Origin: Setophaga petechia
Lineage: Eukaryota; Chordata; Aves; Passeriformes; Parulidae
Direction: 5' to 3'
DNA length: 64,000 nucleotides
Assembly: GCA_024362935.1 (NCBI GenBank)
Contig: JANCRA010000003.1
Coordinates: forward strand, 8,174,001 to 8,238,000
Shown here: piece after piece, positions 22,601 through 34,870 of the stretch
How the letters are laid out: the number at the start of each line of letters is the position of its first letter
Position numbering within the stretch: the first letter of the stretch is position 1
Made by a program: the position numbers and the translations under genes
Notes under the pieces: generated by a model
Told to the model about the DNA's origin: nothing
What the model saw: the letters and a program-made list of their open reading frames with translations, nothing else
The model's database searches: none

Positions 22601-25600
22601 TTTAGCTGTGTTAGCAGTTAGTGCTGGGGGTCTGTACCAAATACTCAGTATTTTCAAGAGCTGCTTCATGCACTTCCCTGATTTGTGTTTTTGGTTTTCT
22701 TTTTTTCCCAGATATTGTCTTCATTTACAGGAATTTTCATGGAAAGTGAGCCTGAGCCATGGCAGATAAAGACTTAATGGATATTTTCCCCTAAGAGGAC
22801 ACTTTTTACAGATCTTGTATGTTACTTTGATTTTTTTTTCTCTTCCAAGTGTATCTTTTATGGATCCTTTTAGTTAAAACACTGATCCAAAATACTGACA
22901 CTGAAATTCAATTTTGTGATTAGAGAATTTGCATGCTCACCTGCTTCCGTTACTTTCTTAAAAAGGTAGAAACATGGGCTGATCATGTCTATATGACCAT
23001 CCTTGGAGCCATCAGCTCCAAGGGCTTTCTTAGTATTAGATCTTTTCTGCTGTTGAGAGAAGCAAAACCTCCATCCCTTCTGGGGGATGTTATCCTTGGA
23101 GTGTCAAGGGAACGAAACAACCATGTAGAAGAAGAATGGCCCTGGGACAGAACATGGGTCTCATTCCATCCTAAGTTTGGTCATGAATCTGAAGGTTGTG
23201 GTTCAGACAAACTTCAGAGCCATTTAAATTCAATTTCAGCTCAGCATCGGCATCCACAAAGCCCAGCTGAGAGTCCTGTTGTTGTTGACAGTATACTGAG
23301 CTCATAAAAACAAACAGGATCATTATATAAATCAAAAGAAGATGAAAGTAGAACCCACATCTTCCAGCTTGAATACTAAAAGTCTGCCAGGAGGAATAAA
23401 AGATACTTCCTGTAAGGGTGATGAGTTGAAAACCTTTAGTTTTCTTATTTTACGTGGTAAAGAGAAGGGGAGAATGTCCTTATTAATCCCTATGTATATG
23501 GATGCTTTCTCATTCCAACAGGTTTATTTAATATTAGCAACCTGTCCCTACTATTTTAATTCATTTTATGACAACAGCCGTGAAAAATGATGCTGGCTAT
23601 CTCCATCTTGGGGCTCTGAAAGGATGAAGGAGAGTATTTTTGTTTCCCAAGAAAGCACAGCAAAGTCATTATACTTGCCTGGACTAGATGTCCTGCTGTT
23701 TCTAGATCATGCAGTATTTATTTAATTCTGTGTTCCCTTGCAGAAGGAGTGTGTTTTCATGCAGATGCTGTGTAATCTTTCAGTAGTGTGGAGGACATTG
23801 CAAAGAGTTCTGTGCAGTGTTTGTATTTCCTGGTGTGGAAAAGCAAAGTGTGTGCATATACCTGGTTAATTAGGTGTCTTTATACATTTGTTGATAGCAG
23901 TTAAGCATTTATGATCTAGCAACAGTAGGATCTTGGAAGTCACTACATATATTTTTTATTATGAAGTGGTTTAGGCACTAGAACCACTGTTTTAGGTTTA
24001 TTTTACAGATGTGTTTTCTTTCATAATTCATTTCAGACCAGAAAAACAATTTAATACATTCTTTATTTTGTTATTTAGTGAAATAATCTCATGTTCTTTT
24101 GATAATTGCTGGAGAAATTAATGGAGTTTTTGGAAAAGGTTTTATGATATGTAAGACTTTAGAGTGAGATCCAAAAAAGCACTTAGGTGCATAAAGAGAA
24201 TCTTAGGCAGAATCTAGATACCCAAATCCAAGGGATTGATCCAAATGCTCTGTGCAGAGACCCAGAGACTGCACTGCTGAGGCTTCTCATGTTGCTGCGA
24301 GCCCAAGGTTCTGCTGCGGCGTGCGCTCCAGAGCTGTGCCTGTAGCACAGAGGATGCAGTGTCCTGCAGGTGTGGCAATACAAAGGGTGTTAGAAAATGA
24401 GCTGCTGCAGCTACTGAGCTGTGGAAGACCTGATACAACAAGCTTGTTATAGTTTTGCTCTTACAGACCTGGCATGCTGGAGAACATGTGCAGTTCACAG
24501 AAAGCAAGAATTTGGTGCTGCTGTACCTGAATGCAGTTACTGCTTGAATTCAAATTGCAGAGGCTTGTGCTTTTGTTGATGCAAGATCTATTTCAGCCTT
24601 ATTGAAAATGGAAAAGTGATAGAAGGAGAATTTTGAAGGAAGAAATCAGTAAATTTTTCATTTTCTACCTTCCACAAATAAACTAAAATTCATTAATTAT
24701 GTTACTTGCAATTTCTAGAGACATACTGTTTTTATGAATTAGCATGGGAGGATGCTTAAAAATGGTACATGGAGCTAAGAAACAATAGCAAAAGTGTTTC
24801 AAAAACTGTACTGAGATTCAAGTTTTGTCTTTTTGAGTTTGAAATGCTGCTGGTTTAAATTTTACCTGTCTACTTGGGGAGCTAAACTGTCTTGGCAATG
24901 CTCCACTCATATGTAGAGTTTCATTCCACTCTGTAATAGTTCCCACAAAATTCTAAGGGCTGTGGAACTTTATGTTCACATCTTTAGTGTCCCAGACAAG
25001 GAACGACATATTTTTGTTTATCATAGATTGATTTATAGTTTAAAAAAAAATCTAAATTAATCTATATGTTGGCTAGTAGCAAAAATGTAAGAAAAATTTG
25101 TGACATCATTGTTCTTTAGCTGATAAGCTATTTCCTTCTGCTGTAAAGTGGATAGTTTGGAGCATACCTGAATAAGCTGGAAAATCCTACAAGATTTCTA
25201 AGTGGAAATGGGCATAATATTAATTGATGGCTGATTAACTTAAAATAATTTTTTGAGACCCATAAGATGAGCAAGTGGTAAGACTAGAGGATTCATAAAG
25301 CAGCTGACAGAAATCAAACATATCTGATTTCATGTGTTCTAAGTACATTTAACTGACTCTCATGTGTTGCTTTCAGAACATGACACAAGAGAAATGGTTC
25401 ATGACCTTCTGTGAGCAGCTTTATACATTGTATTTTCCTCACCCAAATGTCTGAAGACCAGATTAAATCTGTTTCTTCTAGAGAGGCCAAGATTTGCCAG
25501 GGCTTTCACTGCTTGTGGTGATTTATAGCATGCGCCAAAGTCCATTTGCTGGACAGGAGCAATCCCTGCTCAATATGTTAGGAATTACAGTTTGTCTCAC

Positions 25601-28600
25601 TGATGTGTTGATTGCATCTCATTCATATGTGAGAAAGTGGTTAATTCTTTTACTCTAGTGTCTTCTAGGAATTGTGTTAACCCGTGTGCATGAAGATTGG
25701 CTGTGAACTGTAAAGAAAGCACTGCTGGGTGAAAATATGAGTGTGACCCTCTGCACAGGGGAGCCTCCATCACACTTTTGCTTCTTCACTAGTAGAGCTG
25801 GGGAGCAGAGTCTGGTGGAGCTGACCAGTCTGGTATAGGTGACAGCCCAGTCAGGTGTAGAAAAGGACTTGAAGGTACAAACTAACATCATCTGAACCAC
25901 AAGTCCCAGGGATTTCGTCATAGGAAATTATTACAGAGTGACTCCTTCTGATAAATTGCCTCAGATTAATTTTCTGCACAAATTCTCAGACAAGTCTGTG
26001 CAAGAGAAATCATACCAGAAGTTGCTATCTCAGGGGTTAATCTGGAAGATTTACATTTAAATTCATACTCTACTGTAATCCAAACTAGCTTCTCTGTGTG
26101 TCAGTCTTCAGATCTGTCAAGATGCTGGAATTTCCTTTTCTAGTTATTCTTAAAAAACCCAAAAATGTTATAGTAAGCATAGTTATTTGTTCCCCCCACC
26201 ACCCTAGGCAACTTGAAATTGTCACTAAATGGCTTTTAATACAGATGACATGGTACCCAAGGTTTTGAATAAATTACACTGACTGTTAAATTAACTGGCA
26301 CTAGAAGTCAGTGGCAGCATTGTAATGAACTGTTACTAGATCATTTACAGTCAGGGAGCAACCTTATAGCATTTATGTGCATATGCTGGTCTACAGACAT
26401 GGAAATTGGTCTGACACACTTGACCTGTGTTAGCTGTGGAAATTCTAGACTGAAGCCAATTGCTACACTTCCCAAATGCCACAGGCAATCCTGCTCTAAT
26501 CCGGGAATCTCATTCCATGATATAAACTTCCATGTACTTTGGAGCACAAAACCAGAATGTATCGTGCTCTGTTAAAATAGTTGTTCTTCAATTGATGTCT
26601 TCACTGCATTCCAGCTGCAGGAGAGGAATTTGAAGATGGCTTACTTGAGCCAAATTTTGCATTGTTTAATTGAGCAAAATATCCAAAGGGCAATATAGTT
26701 CAATATCTTTTCTCTTTTGCAGTTAATTTAAAGTGACGTGATAGGCGGAGCTCTTCCGCTGTCATGTTAACCTAGGGAATTTACTTTCATAAATTTCCTT
26801 CCCAGATCTCCAAAACATGTATTCTTCCATGGGACTTAGAAGAGAGCTCTATGTGCAAGAGAATGTTTAAGATTGACACTGATCTTGTTTTGGAACACTG
26901 CTGGGAGTCTATGGGTTTCAAGGAAACACTTGAGGACAGCAGCACATACTCATAGCTTTCTCCCACCTGCCCTCCCACTCCTTGACAAATACCTAAATCT
27001 GTCATACTCAGTGCATTTTACTCCTCATCTGTAAATGCTTTTAGGCAGAAAACCATGGATGTTTTTTACCAAAGCCTGAAGACTGGGGTTGAATTTTGCG
27101 TTCACTAAATGTTCCTTTAAAAAAATTTAGAGAAAACAAAATAATCATTAAACCATCTGCATTAAGCACTGTTGACAGGTCAGAAAAGAACTGGGAGTAA
27201 CAGAGCTTAGAAATTTTCATATAGATTCTTTATTTATAAAAATAACCACAGAAAACATTGCAATGATACTTTTTACAAACCACTGTTTTGAGAATATAAT
27301 TCCTGTAAATTACTATGGATTAGTAATCTAATTTAAAGTTATTTTGGGCATGTTTAAAACCACACCTCCTCCCTCTGTTCTATTTTCTTCCAACAGATAA
27401 GCAGCAAAGTGACTATATTTTAAAATCATTCTTTTACTGTTACAAAAATAATATTTTACATTACTCTGCCTTGTTCCTTACCCCCGAGGATCTCAAAGCA
27501 TATTAGATACCATATTGTAGCAAGTGGTTTGCTTCCTACTGACAAATATCCACTTGTGAGGCAAATGCAGTGATACAGTTCATTTGAGGGGTCTATTCTG
27601 AGGCCCAAGGGGAATTTCTTTTGGTAGGAAAGGCAGAATTTCTTATGCAACCGAATTTGAGCATGAACTTGAGGAACAAGAGAGGCAAGGTCTCATCCCC
27701 ATCCTCTTTCTGTCACATGTGATGAAGAATCTCACCAATATGCCATTTGATATGTAGACGTAGCTATGCTGATTATTTGTTGCAGAAGTTTGAAGGTATT
27801 GCTTTTTTTTGGCTTTTTAAGAACTGAGAACTCCTCCTTTACTTCTGCTAAAGTAGGCACGGGGTAGAAGAGTGTTAAACCTCATAGTTCAGCCAGTTTC
27901 TGTAAATCAGCAGGAATCTGGGAAGAGCACATATTCACTCTGTATCTGATTGCTGACTAAAATGGTTTAGATAAAATCCCTTATCAGGACATGTATTCCA
28001 GTACTGAATGGGTGTGTACAGCACATCAAAGGGGTAAGGAGAGAGCATGTTTTAAAATCCAGGTAGAATGATGTCAACACAGCTCTGTTTTGGGCTCAGT
28101 AGTCCTCCTGAAAGATTTAGATCTTGAACCAATCACATATAATGAGTGGAGTGGAGATCTGGTGTGAACTTCGGCTCCTCTGAGTGATTGGCAGGGAGGC
28201 TCTGAGCTGGAATAGTCTTGTTCTTGTGGAACAGAGAACTCCTTGACTAAATGGAAGGCCTTAGATTGTGTGAATGGGAGGGTTGAAAATTCCCAGGAAG
28301 CAATTTGTTTGTCTTCAGAAAGAGTACATGCTAAGCATGGTTTCTGGCACTGTTTGTATTGATTATGTAATAGCAGGTTGTACCATCTGTTTGGCAGTGG
28401 TCTATCCTGCTGCTTGCTTCTGTCATATATTTCTATTGCTAACTTACCTTTGGGTTTCAGTTTAGGTTTGAGGTTATGGATGTTTCAAGAGAAAAATGAG
28501 CCCTGATCCTCTTCAGGTCTCTTATATTTTCTTGAAGTGTCTTTCTTCTATTCGATGGGTGGACAGCAGCATTTCTAACAGATGTTTTTCACAGGCTATT

Positions 28601-29519
28601 GCATAATTATTTTTCAAGTGGCTTCTAAAAGCAGATGTTTCCATGTCTTTGATCTTTCTCCTCCTGACACTTTAACACAAACAGCAGATTCCACTGCTGC
28701 TGTCCTTTAGGTCCAGTGAAAGAAAATACCATAACAGTGATGTTGATTTTTTTCAGCCTATTTGGCAATAATAAACATGTGCAGGCACAATTCTTCTCCC
28801 TTTCTCCCTTGTCACTAGCATTGCTTACAGATACTATCTCAGGCTTTCTCTTTTAGAAATGTTGCCTTTCTCCATGACCTTTGTCCATAATTTAGTATTT
28901 GATCTTTATTTTCTTCTACAGCTTTGTTTCTGGTAACATCCTGAGTGTGCAACTGTGAATCTTTTACTCTCTGGGGCTTCAGTGTATAATTTTTTACCTC
29001 ATGCCAAGGTAAATCACAACATCACTGTGGCATCTCCATCGCTGTGAAGACCTTTTGACATGATATTTTTTTTCCAAATAACCTCATTTTATTTTCCTCT
29101 CTTGTGAATAGCTATTCAACAAATGGACTTTTCATTGTTTGCAGAAATAACCCTGCTTTCTTGTAAACCATTTTGTAAGAGGACTTCCTAATTTGACTAC
29201 TTGTTCCTCAAAGACTAAGGGAATGCAACTAAGAATGTAATAAAGGGCAGGCCCAGACAAGTTTCATCCAGTCATAATTTATAATTACAAAAGATGAACT
29301 CTAGCAGTTGGTCTAAAATTATGATAAATGTTTGAATCAGCAAAACAAAAGCTTTCTAGTAAATCTACTCTCTGTCTTAAATTAAACCTGATAGATTTTC
29401 CCTCCAGCATGTAGAATGTCATCTGATGATGTCACATTTCAGCTACCTGACAGACATTCTATTCTCATTCTGGCTTATTTACTAATTAGTGTGGGTGTAG
29501 TAAAAAGGATTCTGTTTTC
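19669..29519. other. AT-rich non-coding span
   Basis: No exon or confident repeat. Points of note are listed separately: a TAAT-rich stretch (20540-20760), a CpG-bearing patch (24170-24400) and a small hairpin with a TGACGTGA site (26734-26759). An A16 run lies at 21896-21911. The longest frame is 124 codons (plus strand, 22933-23307), with an in-frame stop just upstream, no strong initiation context and no recognisable domain; I do not call it a gene. Confidence 0.65.
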
Positions 29520-30159
29520 ATCTGGACTTCCTAGCACTGACTGCAGCCCTATGAGCCATTCAGCTGATTGTCAGCCCACCTTCCTCTCCACTTATTAAAC
29601 TCATATTCATTTTCTGTAAGAATGGCATGAGAGATAGTGTCAAAAGCCCTTCCAAAGTAAAAATAAATTACATCCACTGCTTGTCCACCAGACTAATCTT
29701 ATCATAGAAGAGGTGATTTCCTCTTCCTAAATCCATACTGACAAGGGACTGTCACTTTTTTGTGCTGAGTATGTTTGGAAATGGCTTTCAAGATTGGCTT
29801 CAACACCTTCCGGTGGACCAAGGTGAGGCTGACTGGTCTGTAGTTCTCAAAAATCTCATTCTTATTCTTCTTGAATACAGGAATCAGAATTTTTCCCACA
29901 TAGAAACCTGTTCTGAGCATCCTAAGTGTTAGATAATTAAGAATTGTCTCACAATGGCATTGGCCAACACAAATGTGTGCATCTTATAAGTCCCACGGAC
30001 TCATAGGTGTCCAATTTGGTTAACTGTTTCCTGATATTAGTTACTCTTGGTGGAAGAATAATCCTTGGTCTAGACTTTCCCACTGGTGTCAAGGGACTAG
30101 GATACATCAAGGTAAACCTTTTTCATATTAAAGACTGAGGTGAAGAAGGCATTGAATAT
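29520..30159 (-). mobile_element. Old CR1 LINE, ORF2 reverse transcriptase part (left half of an interrupted copy)
   Basis: Read on the minus strand this is the N-terminal part of CR1 reverse transcriptase. FNAFFTSVF (30130-30156) is the conserved entry to the RT domain, NYRPVSLT (about 29822-29845) is the fingers motif, and VDVIYFYFGRAFDT (29636-29677) corresponds to motif A, normally like VVYLDFSKAFDT. Homology fades to the left of about 29540, so the 3' half of the element (palm motif C, 3' UTR, tail) is missing or unrecognisable. CR1 copies normally lose the 5' end, so this is a secondary break. The copy is interrupted on its right by a younger CR1 end, then continues at 30399. Confidence 0.85.
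29702..29920 (-). pseudogene. CR1 ORF2 relic: RT fingers region
   Basis: A 72-codon open piece contains KNKNEIFENYRPVSLTL, then KVLKPILKAISKHTQ and CQYGFRKRKS. These align with the CR1 pattern in which NYRPVSLTSV is followed by a KxxEQIL-type helix and QHGFxKGKS. The downstream motif A catalytic aspartate has become tyrosine (YFGRAFD instead of DFSKAFD), so the enzyme was lost long ago. Its open state is only a surviving segment of a larger dead frame. Confidence 0.85.
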
Positions 30160-30398
30160 AAAATCATAGAATCACAGAATCAGAGAACCATAGAACAACA
30201 CATGTAGAAGGAGACGTTGTAAGAACATGTATATGGTCCAACCTTTTGCAGAAAAGGGAGTCTAGAGGACATTATCTAGCACCCTTTTCTCCTGTATCTT
30301 GAAAAGTTCCGGTGATGGGGGCTGCACTGCACCCTTTAGGAGGTTGTTCCAGTGACTGATTGTTCTTATGAAAATTAAAAATGAAAAAGGTCTTTCCT
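30160..30398 (-). mobile_element. CR1 3' end inserted inside an older CR1
   Basis: The left edge is a CR1 tail in reverse complement with repeated ATCATAGAATCACAGAATC-like units (30161-30200). It is followed by GGTCCAACC (about 30235-30243) and GGAGGTTGTTCCAGTGACTG (30340-30359), which are standard CR1 3' UTR landmarks. On both sides the sequence is ORF2 of a different, older CR1 in the same orientation, so this is a nested insertion of about 240 bp, strongly 5'-truncated. The right junction is placed where ORF2-like sequence resumes (GAGTTGGCCTTTTTGATG) and may be off by some tens of bases. Confidence 0.85.
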
Positions 30399-31095
30399 AT
30401 ATCACAATGAGTGAGTTGGCCTTTTTGATGTACCCTGTATCTTTCAGCAGCTGGCCCACTTTCCCCCTGGTTTTCCTTTTGCTGCCACAGTACTTGTAGA
30501 GGCTTTTCTTGTTCCCTTTCCCATCCTTCAGCTACTGGTGGGCTTTGGCTTTCCTAATCCAATCTCTGTGTGATTAAACACTGCCTTTTTATTCTGCCTA
30601 GGTTCACTTGCCTCTCTTTCTACATCCTGTATACTTTCTCTTTGTGGATAAGTTTTTTCAGGACCACTCTTTTCATGCATTCAGGCTTCCTGCTACCTTT
30701 ACTTGAGTTCCTGAATGTGGGAGCAGACAGTTTTGGAGCATAGAGGATGTGATCTTTGAAAATTAACCCTCTACTCCAGACCCCTCTTTGCTCCAGGACT
30801 CTCCCACAGGATTCTTCCTAAACTACTTAATCAGGCCAAATCTGTACTTCTGAAGTCTAATGTTGTGATTCTGCTTCTTGCCTGATTCTCTCTCCTCAGG
30901 ATCCTGAATTCCACCATCTCATGGTCACTGCAGTCAAGTTACCCAACCTTCTGACCACTTCTTCTGTATTTACTCCTTCTGTTTGTGGCACCAGGAGGAC
31001 AGCTTGAGTGAATGACTGGACTTTGCTCATCCCAGGAATCTTTGAGCCTTCTCTTTCCCAACAAAAATTTGAAGCTCCATGAAATCTTGGGGTTT
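30399..31095 (-). mobile_element. Old CR1 LINE, endonuclease end and linker (right half of the interrupted copy)
   Basis: Minus-strand translation gives CSDHEMVEFRIL (30897-30932), the SDH-containing end of the CR1 apurinic-type endonuclease domain, then SRITTLDF and a long decayed linker with IFKDH-like and SSKGSRKPE-like pieces toward the RT domain. The element fades beyond about 31095 at a segment resembling the SRRFLE-type region of the endonuclease. Stops and frameshifts are frequent. Together with 29520-30159 it spans from late endonuclease to RT motif A. Confidence 0.82.
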
Positions 31096-32619
31096 TTTCT
31101 GCTTCTCCTTTTTCTTCTTTCCTGAGTTGGTGATTATCTTAGTGTTTTAATTTTCTGGCAAAGTTAGTGATCACGTCGCCAACAAAAACAGTTTTTATCA
31201 GTTTTATTATGACATAAAAGTTTGATGAAGAATGAATTTGCGTTTGACTTTTCATATTGTTGTTCTTTTCCCTGAACTATTTATCCTGTATCTAATTGTT
31301 TTTCCTGCTGTGTGATAAGTTCTGATGATCACAAAAGGGTGGGACATGACAGAACATGTAACAAATGAAGATGCACTTTGTTTCAATTTTTCTGTTCTCC
31401 AGGTATCTATTGAATTATCTACTCATTAAGATGATCTACTTTATCTGGTCTTTCTCATCTGTTTTTTCAGGCTCAAATTTCTTTTAAAGTGCTGCTAGGC
31501 ATTCTTAAGCCAAAAAAAAGAGACATGTTTACTTCAGCAAGTAGAGATATAAATGCAGTCTTGCAAAAGGAACCAACTGGTCAGCCTTGTAAAACCATGG
31601 GAAACTTTCTTGCAGATTACAGAAAATGAAAGAAGAAAGTTTGCTAATTGTAGTATGTTTGTTAACTATGTGGAACAGTCTAACCATAATCCCAGCTGTA
31701 CCAAAGAAAAGGGGGGGACAAAAAAGGCTAGTGGCTGCAGTACTGTAGTATTTCCTTCTTTTCCAAAGCATAATCCAACTTTTTCTTGAATTAATGTACA
31801 CAAGTCACTTTAACTGCTGGCTGCATAACTTTTGGCAGTTTGTTTGATATTCCAGCCAATATTTGTATTAAAAAATCATCTGAATTGTTTATAAGTTTGT
31901 CCTTCTGTCTAGAGTTTATTCCATAATCTCTTATTTTGAAAACAACTATACTTACAGGATGCTGTTAAGTAGTTTGGACATTGCATTGAAAAGTTGTGGT
32001 TAGTGGGCAGGAGATTCTTAGAAGCTGGAATCATTAGACACACGTTTATCAACAGCTGAAAAAGAATAAAATAAATGAGGCAATTCCACCTAAATATTCT
32101 CATGTAGTATTCTAATTATTCAATATGAAAATGATTTAAGCTTTCACAATTAACTCTTTTTTGTTTTTTAAAATTCTTGGAAATATAGAGTTGAAAAGAA
32201 ATAAATGGCTTGTTAATTACTCTCTCCACATTGAATGTAGGATGGAAAGGGAGCTAACTATGAGATGAGGTTGGTGATTATTATGACTATTTCTGCTGAT
32301 TCTTTTTCCACTTTCAATGTGTGTATTATGTTGCCAAGGTAGGTAGGAATTTTTGGACTCTCATAATTGCACATTCATGGAATTTAGTAGTAAGCTGGTG
32401 TCAAGACTGTATGCAAGCATGTAAGCAACCCTTTCATTTGCTTAAGAGTATTACTTAGATTAACCTTGGCTTTGTGTTTGATTGAGAGGAAAGACAGTAG
32501 ATGGAGGGCATTGCCATTTTTGAATCTGACCTGGCTCTGGCTGAAGTCAATGATGCCTCACTGTGCAAAAACCCCCTCTGAACTGTGTTTGAAGATTTTT
32601 ATTTGCCATCTAAAAGCAT
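31096..32619. other. AT-rich non-coding span
   Basis: Nothing recognisable. Overlapping frames of 78 and 90 codons on opposite strands near 31529-31801 have no known domain. The left portion could hide further decayed CR1 5' sequence, but I see no landmark. Confidence 0.6.
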
Positions 32620-32751
32620 TGATGCTTAAACACTGGATGTGACAGGGTTGGTTAGTGCCATGGTTTAGTTGATAAGGTGTTAATAGATTGTAGGTTGGAC
32701 TTGATGAACCCCAAGGTTTTTTTCAAATGAATTGATTCTGTGATTCTGTGG
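32620..32751 (+). mobile_element. CR1 LINE 3' end
   Basis: Plus-strand CR1 landmarks in order: ACACTGGATGTGAC, TTAGTGCCATGGTTTAGTTG, AGGTTGGACTTGATGA and the tail ATTGATTCTGTGATTCTGTG (32731-32750). It is cut off at the 5' side after about 130 bp, the usual severe 5' truncation. No coding sequence remains. Confidence 0.87.
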
Positions 32752-33689
32752 CATTATTTTGTGTCTGGGATAAATTGCTCTGTGGAATAGGTTTAACTAG
32801 TTCAGATGCCACATTACACTGATATTTCTGCACAGTGCAATAGTTTTTGGGAAGGAAAGATATGAAATAATTTTTTTTTAGTCATCAGAGAATCCAAACA
32901 GGGCATTTATTCCGCATAGCCATAAGACTAAATCTGTATGTGAATGATCCAGCTTTGTTCCTAGGCAATAAATAACACATGCTGCTAAAAATAACCAGCC
33001 ATTTCCACCAATTGTTTAAAAAGGGGAAAAAGGTTTTATTGAAGGGGCAATTAAAATTCCGAAATAAAACACTTAAAAACTCAGAAAATTGCAAAATGAA
33101 CCTTCATGCTTCTCTGTGTATTTTCACGAAGTTGCAGGTTTTAACTGCATGGCATTTAACTAACTTAATGGTTTCAGATTGTCTGGAATTTATGTAACAC
33201 CTTTAGAGATTTTTAAAGAAAGTGAGGTTCAGAATAATTATAACTGATAACTCACTGAAGATAGGTGAGAAAAAGGAAAAATGTAGTGACTAGCTTTGGA
33301 AAGGAGGAGAAAGAAATGTTAGAAAGAGCAGACTGATCAATATAAATACAATTTCCCTCCAAATTCTGGAGAAATTACAAACAACCTAAATTCAAACACA
33401 TAGAATACACAGACAACAGCACCCAATGTATGAAGAACAGTCAGTAACTAATTGCATCAGTTCTCTGTGTCAAGCCAATCCACAACAGAGCAGCAGATCC
33501 TGGATACTGCAGAATTAGCACATCTATACAGATTTTAGTAAGATCGTTGATATCACTTTATATAACATTCTAATGAGAATAAAGGCAAATATTCTCAATT
33601 AACCTGCTGTGAAGTGGGTGCAAATGAGGCTTACTAAGTGCATCTAAATACTACTTTTTATTAGTTTTTTAATGTATTGAATGAGTATC
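32752..33689. other. AT-rich non-coding span between two CR1 copies
   Basis: No exon or repeat recognised. Short frames of 69 and 72 codons overlap on opposite strands near 32885-33197 and show nothing known. Confidence 0.6.
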
Positions 33690-34290
33690 TGTTGAGGTCT
33701 CCCAGTATTCAAGGTTTTAAGTAGTGTCCTTTATGATGTTACTGAATAGGCTTATAAAGTTTGCAAATGAGACTAACTCTGTATGCACTAAAGAAAATAA
33801 TCAGAATTCAAAAATACATTTAGAAATGAAGTTCAGAGATTGTTTGACAGACAAGTAGAAGTTATTGCACTTAGCCAGGAGTACATAATGTGTAAAAGCA
33901 GATTGGGCAACCCAAGTAGGAATTGTAGAAAATCACTAAGGTAACAGTGGGTCTGAAGATGAATGCCAGTTGACAAGATGATTTTAAGGAGAGATCTGAA
34001 TGAGTTTGGCTTGATTAACCTAAAGAAGAGAAGACCTAAGAGAGGACATAGTGGGAGAGGAGCTAATAACATCAACTGTGACAAGAAAGGTTCTGATTAG
34101 AAGTAAGGAAAACAGTTCTAATGGCAAGGGAGGTGAAGTGCTGGAACAGATTGCTTACTGTTAGCTTGGAGCATCCATAAACAGATGAGACAAACAGCTG
34201 TTAGGAATGACATGGTTACAACTGATCCTTCTGTACTGTGGGCTGGGGGGAAATGGGTAACCTCTGGAGTGACTCTGTGTTTCTGTTTAT
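33690..34290 (+). mobile_element. Very old CR1/L3-like LINE, ORF2 end plus 3' UTR
   Basis: Read on the plus strand it follows the CR1/L3 plan from RT motif C to the tail. AAGTTTGCAAATGAGACTAA (from 33757) stands where KFADDTK is encoded. Then come TATTGCACTTAGCCAGGA, GGAATTGTAGAAAATCACTA, AGGAGAGATCTGAATGAGTT with AAGAAGAGAAGACCTAAGAG, then TGGAACAGATTGC, and a tail ending in TCTGTGTTTCTGTTTATG. The motif C text now reads FANE, not FADD, and internal deletions shorten it. Its divergence is clearly greater than that of the other CR1 copies here, so it is the oldest recognisable one. Confidence 0.8.
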
Positions 34291-34833
34291 GACATTTTCC
34301 TGCAGAAATCTTATTAAAAACAAGAGTTGCGAGTGGAGCACTTGTGATTCCTGCCTTCTACAGACTGAGTATTTTTACAGCAGTGTATCTGCAGTACTGA
34401 AGGAATCTCTTTGAGTTGAAAGACAGTGGCAGTTCACTTTATTTAGCAGGTAAGCATTTTACTAAATTCACTCAATTACCATTCATATTGTGTGGTGTGG
34501 GTTTGGCCCAAAATTCATCAACAGGCTGAATGGGTTAATAGGAAGGGCAGGCAACCAGTCTTGCTTTGCTGCTGACTCTTTTTGTAATCCAGTTTAAATC
34601 CCTTGGGCTCCCTTTGGATTCTTTCCCATGTTTTTTTTTTTTTTTTTTCTGTATTTTTTCCCCTACATGATTCAAGGTCTGTCTTGATGCAAGCACTGGT
34701 AAAAAGGGATTATGGCACTGTGGGTGTTTGTGTAGCACCTGGTATTACAGTGCTTGAACTTAATTCAATATTCAGTGTGCTACTGTAACACAAATAATAA
34801 GCCACAATAACAGAAACTGAAGACCACAAGTCT

Positions 34834-34870
34834 TCCTGTTGACTCCAGTGGAAGTAATTGAATCAGGCCT
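34834..34870. repeat. Copy of the short dispersed motif
   Basis: CCTGTTGACTCCAGTGGAAG is followed by TAATTGAATCAGGCCT. The combination of a TTGACT-CAGTGG core and ATCAGGCC within 40 bp is shared with 36597-36660 and 63601-63650, in the same order as 63601-63650. The family is unnamed to me. Confidence 0.4.

Noticed and set aside
22933..23307. 124-codon plus-strand frame
   Set aside because: Frames of this length are expected by chance in 64 kb; there is an in-frame stop just upstream, no domain and weak initiation context.
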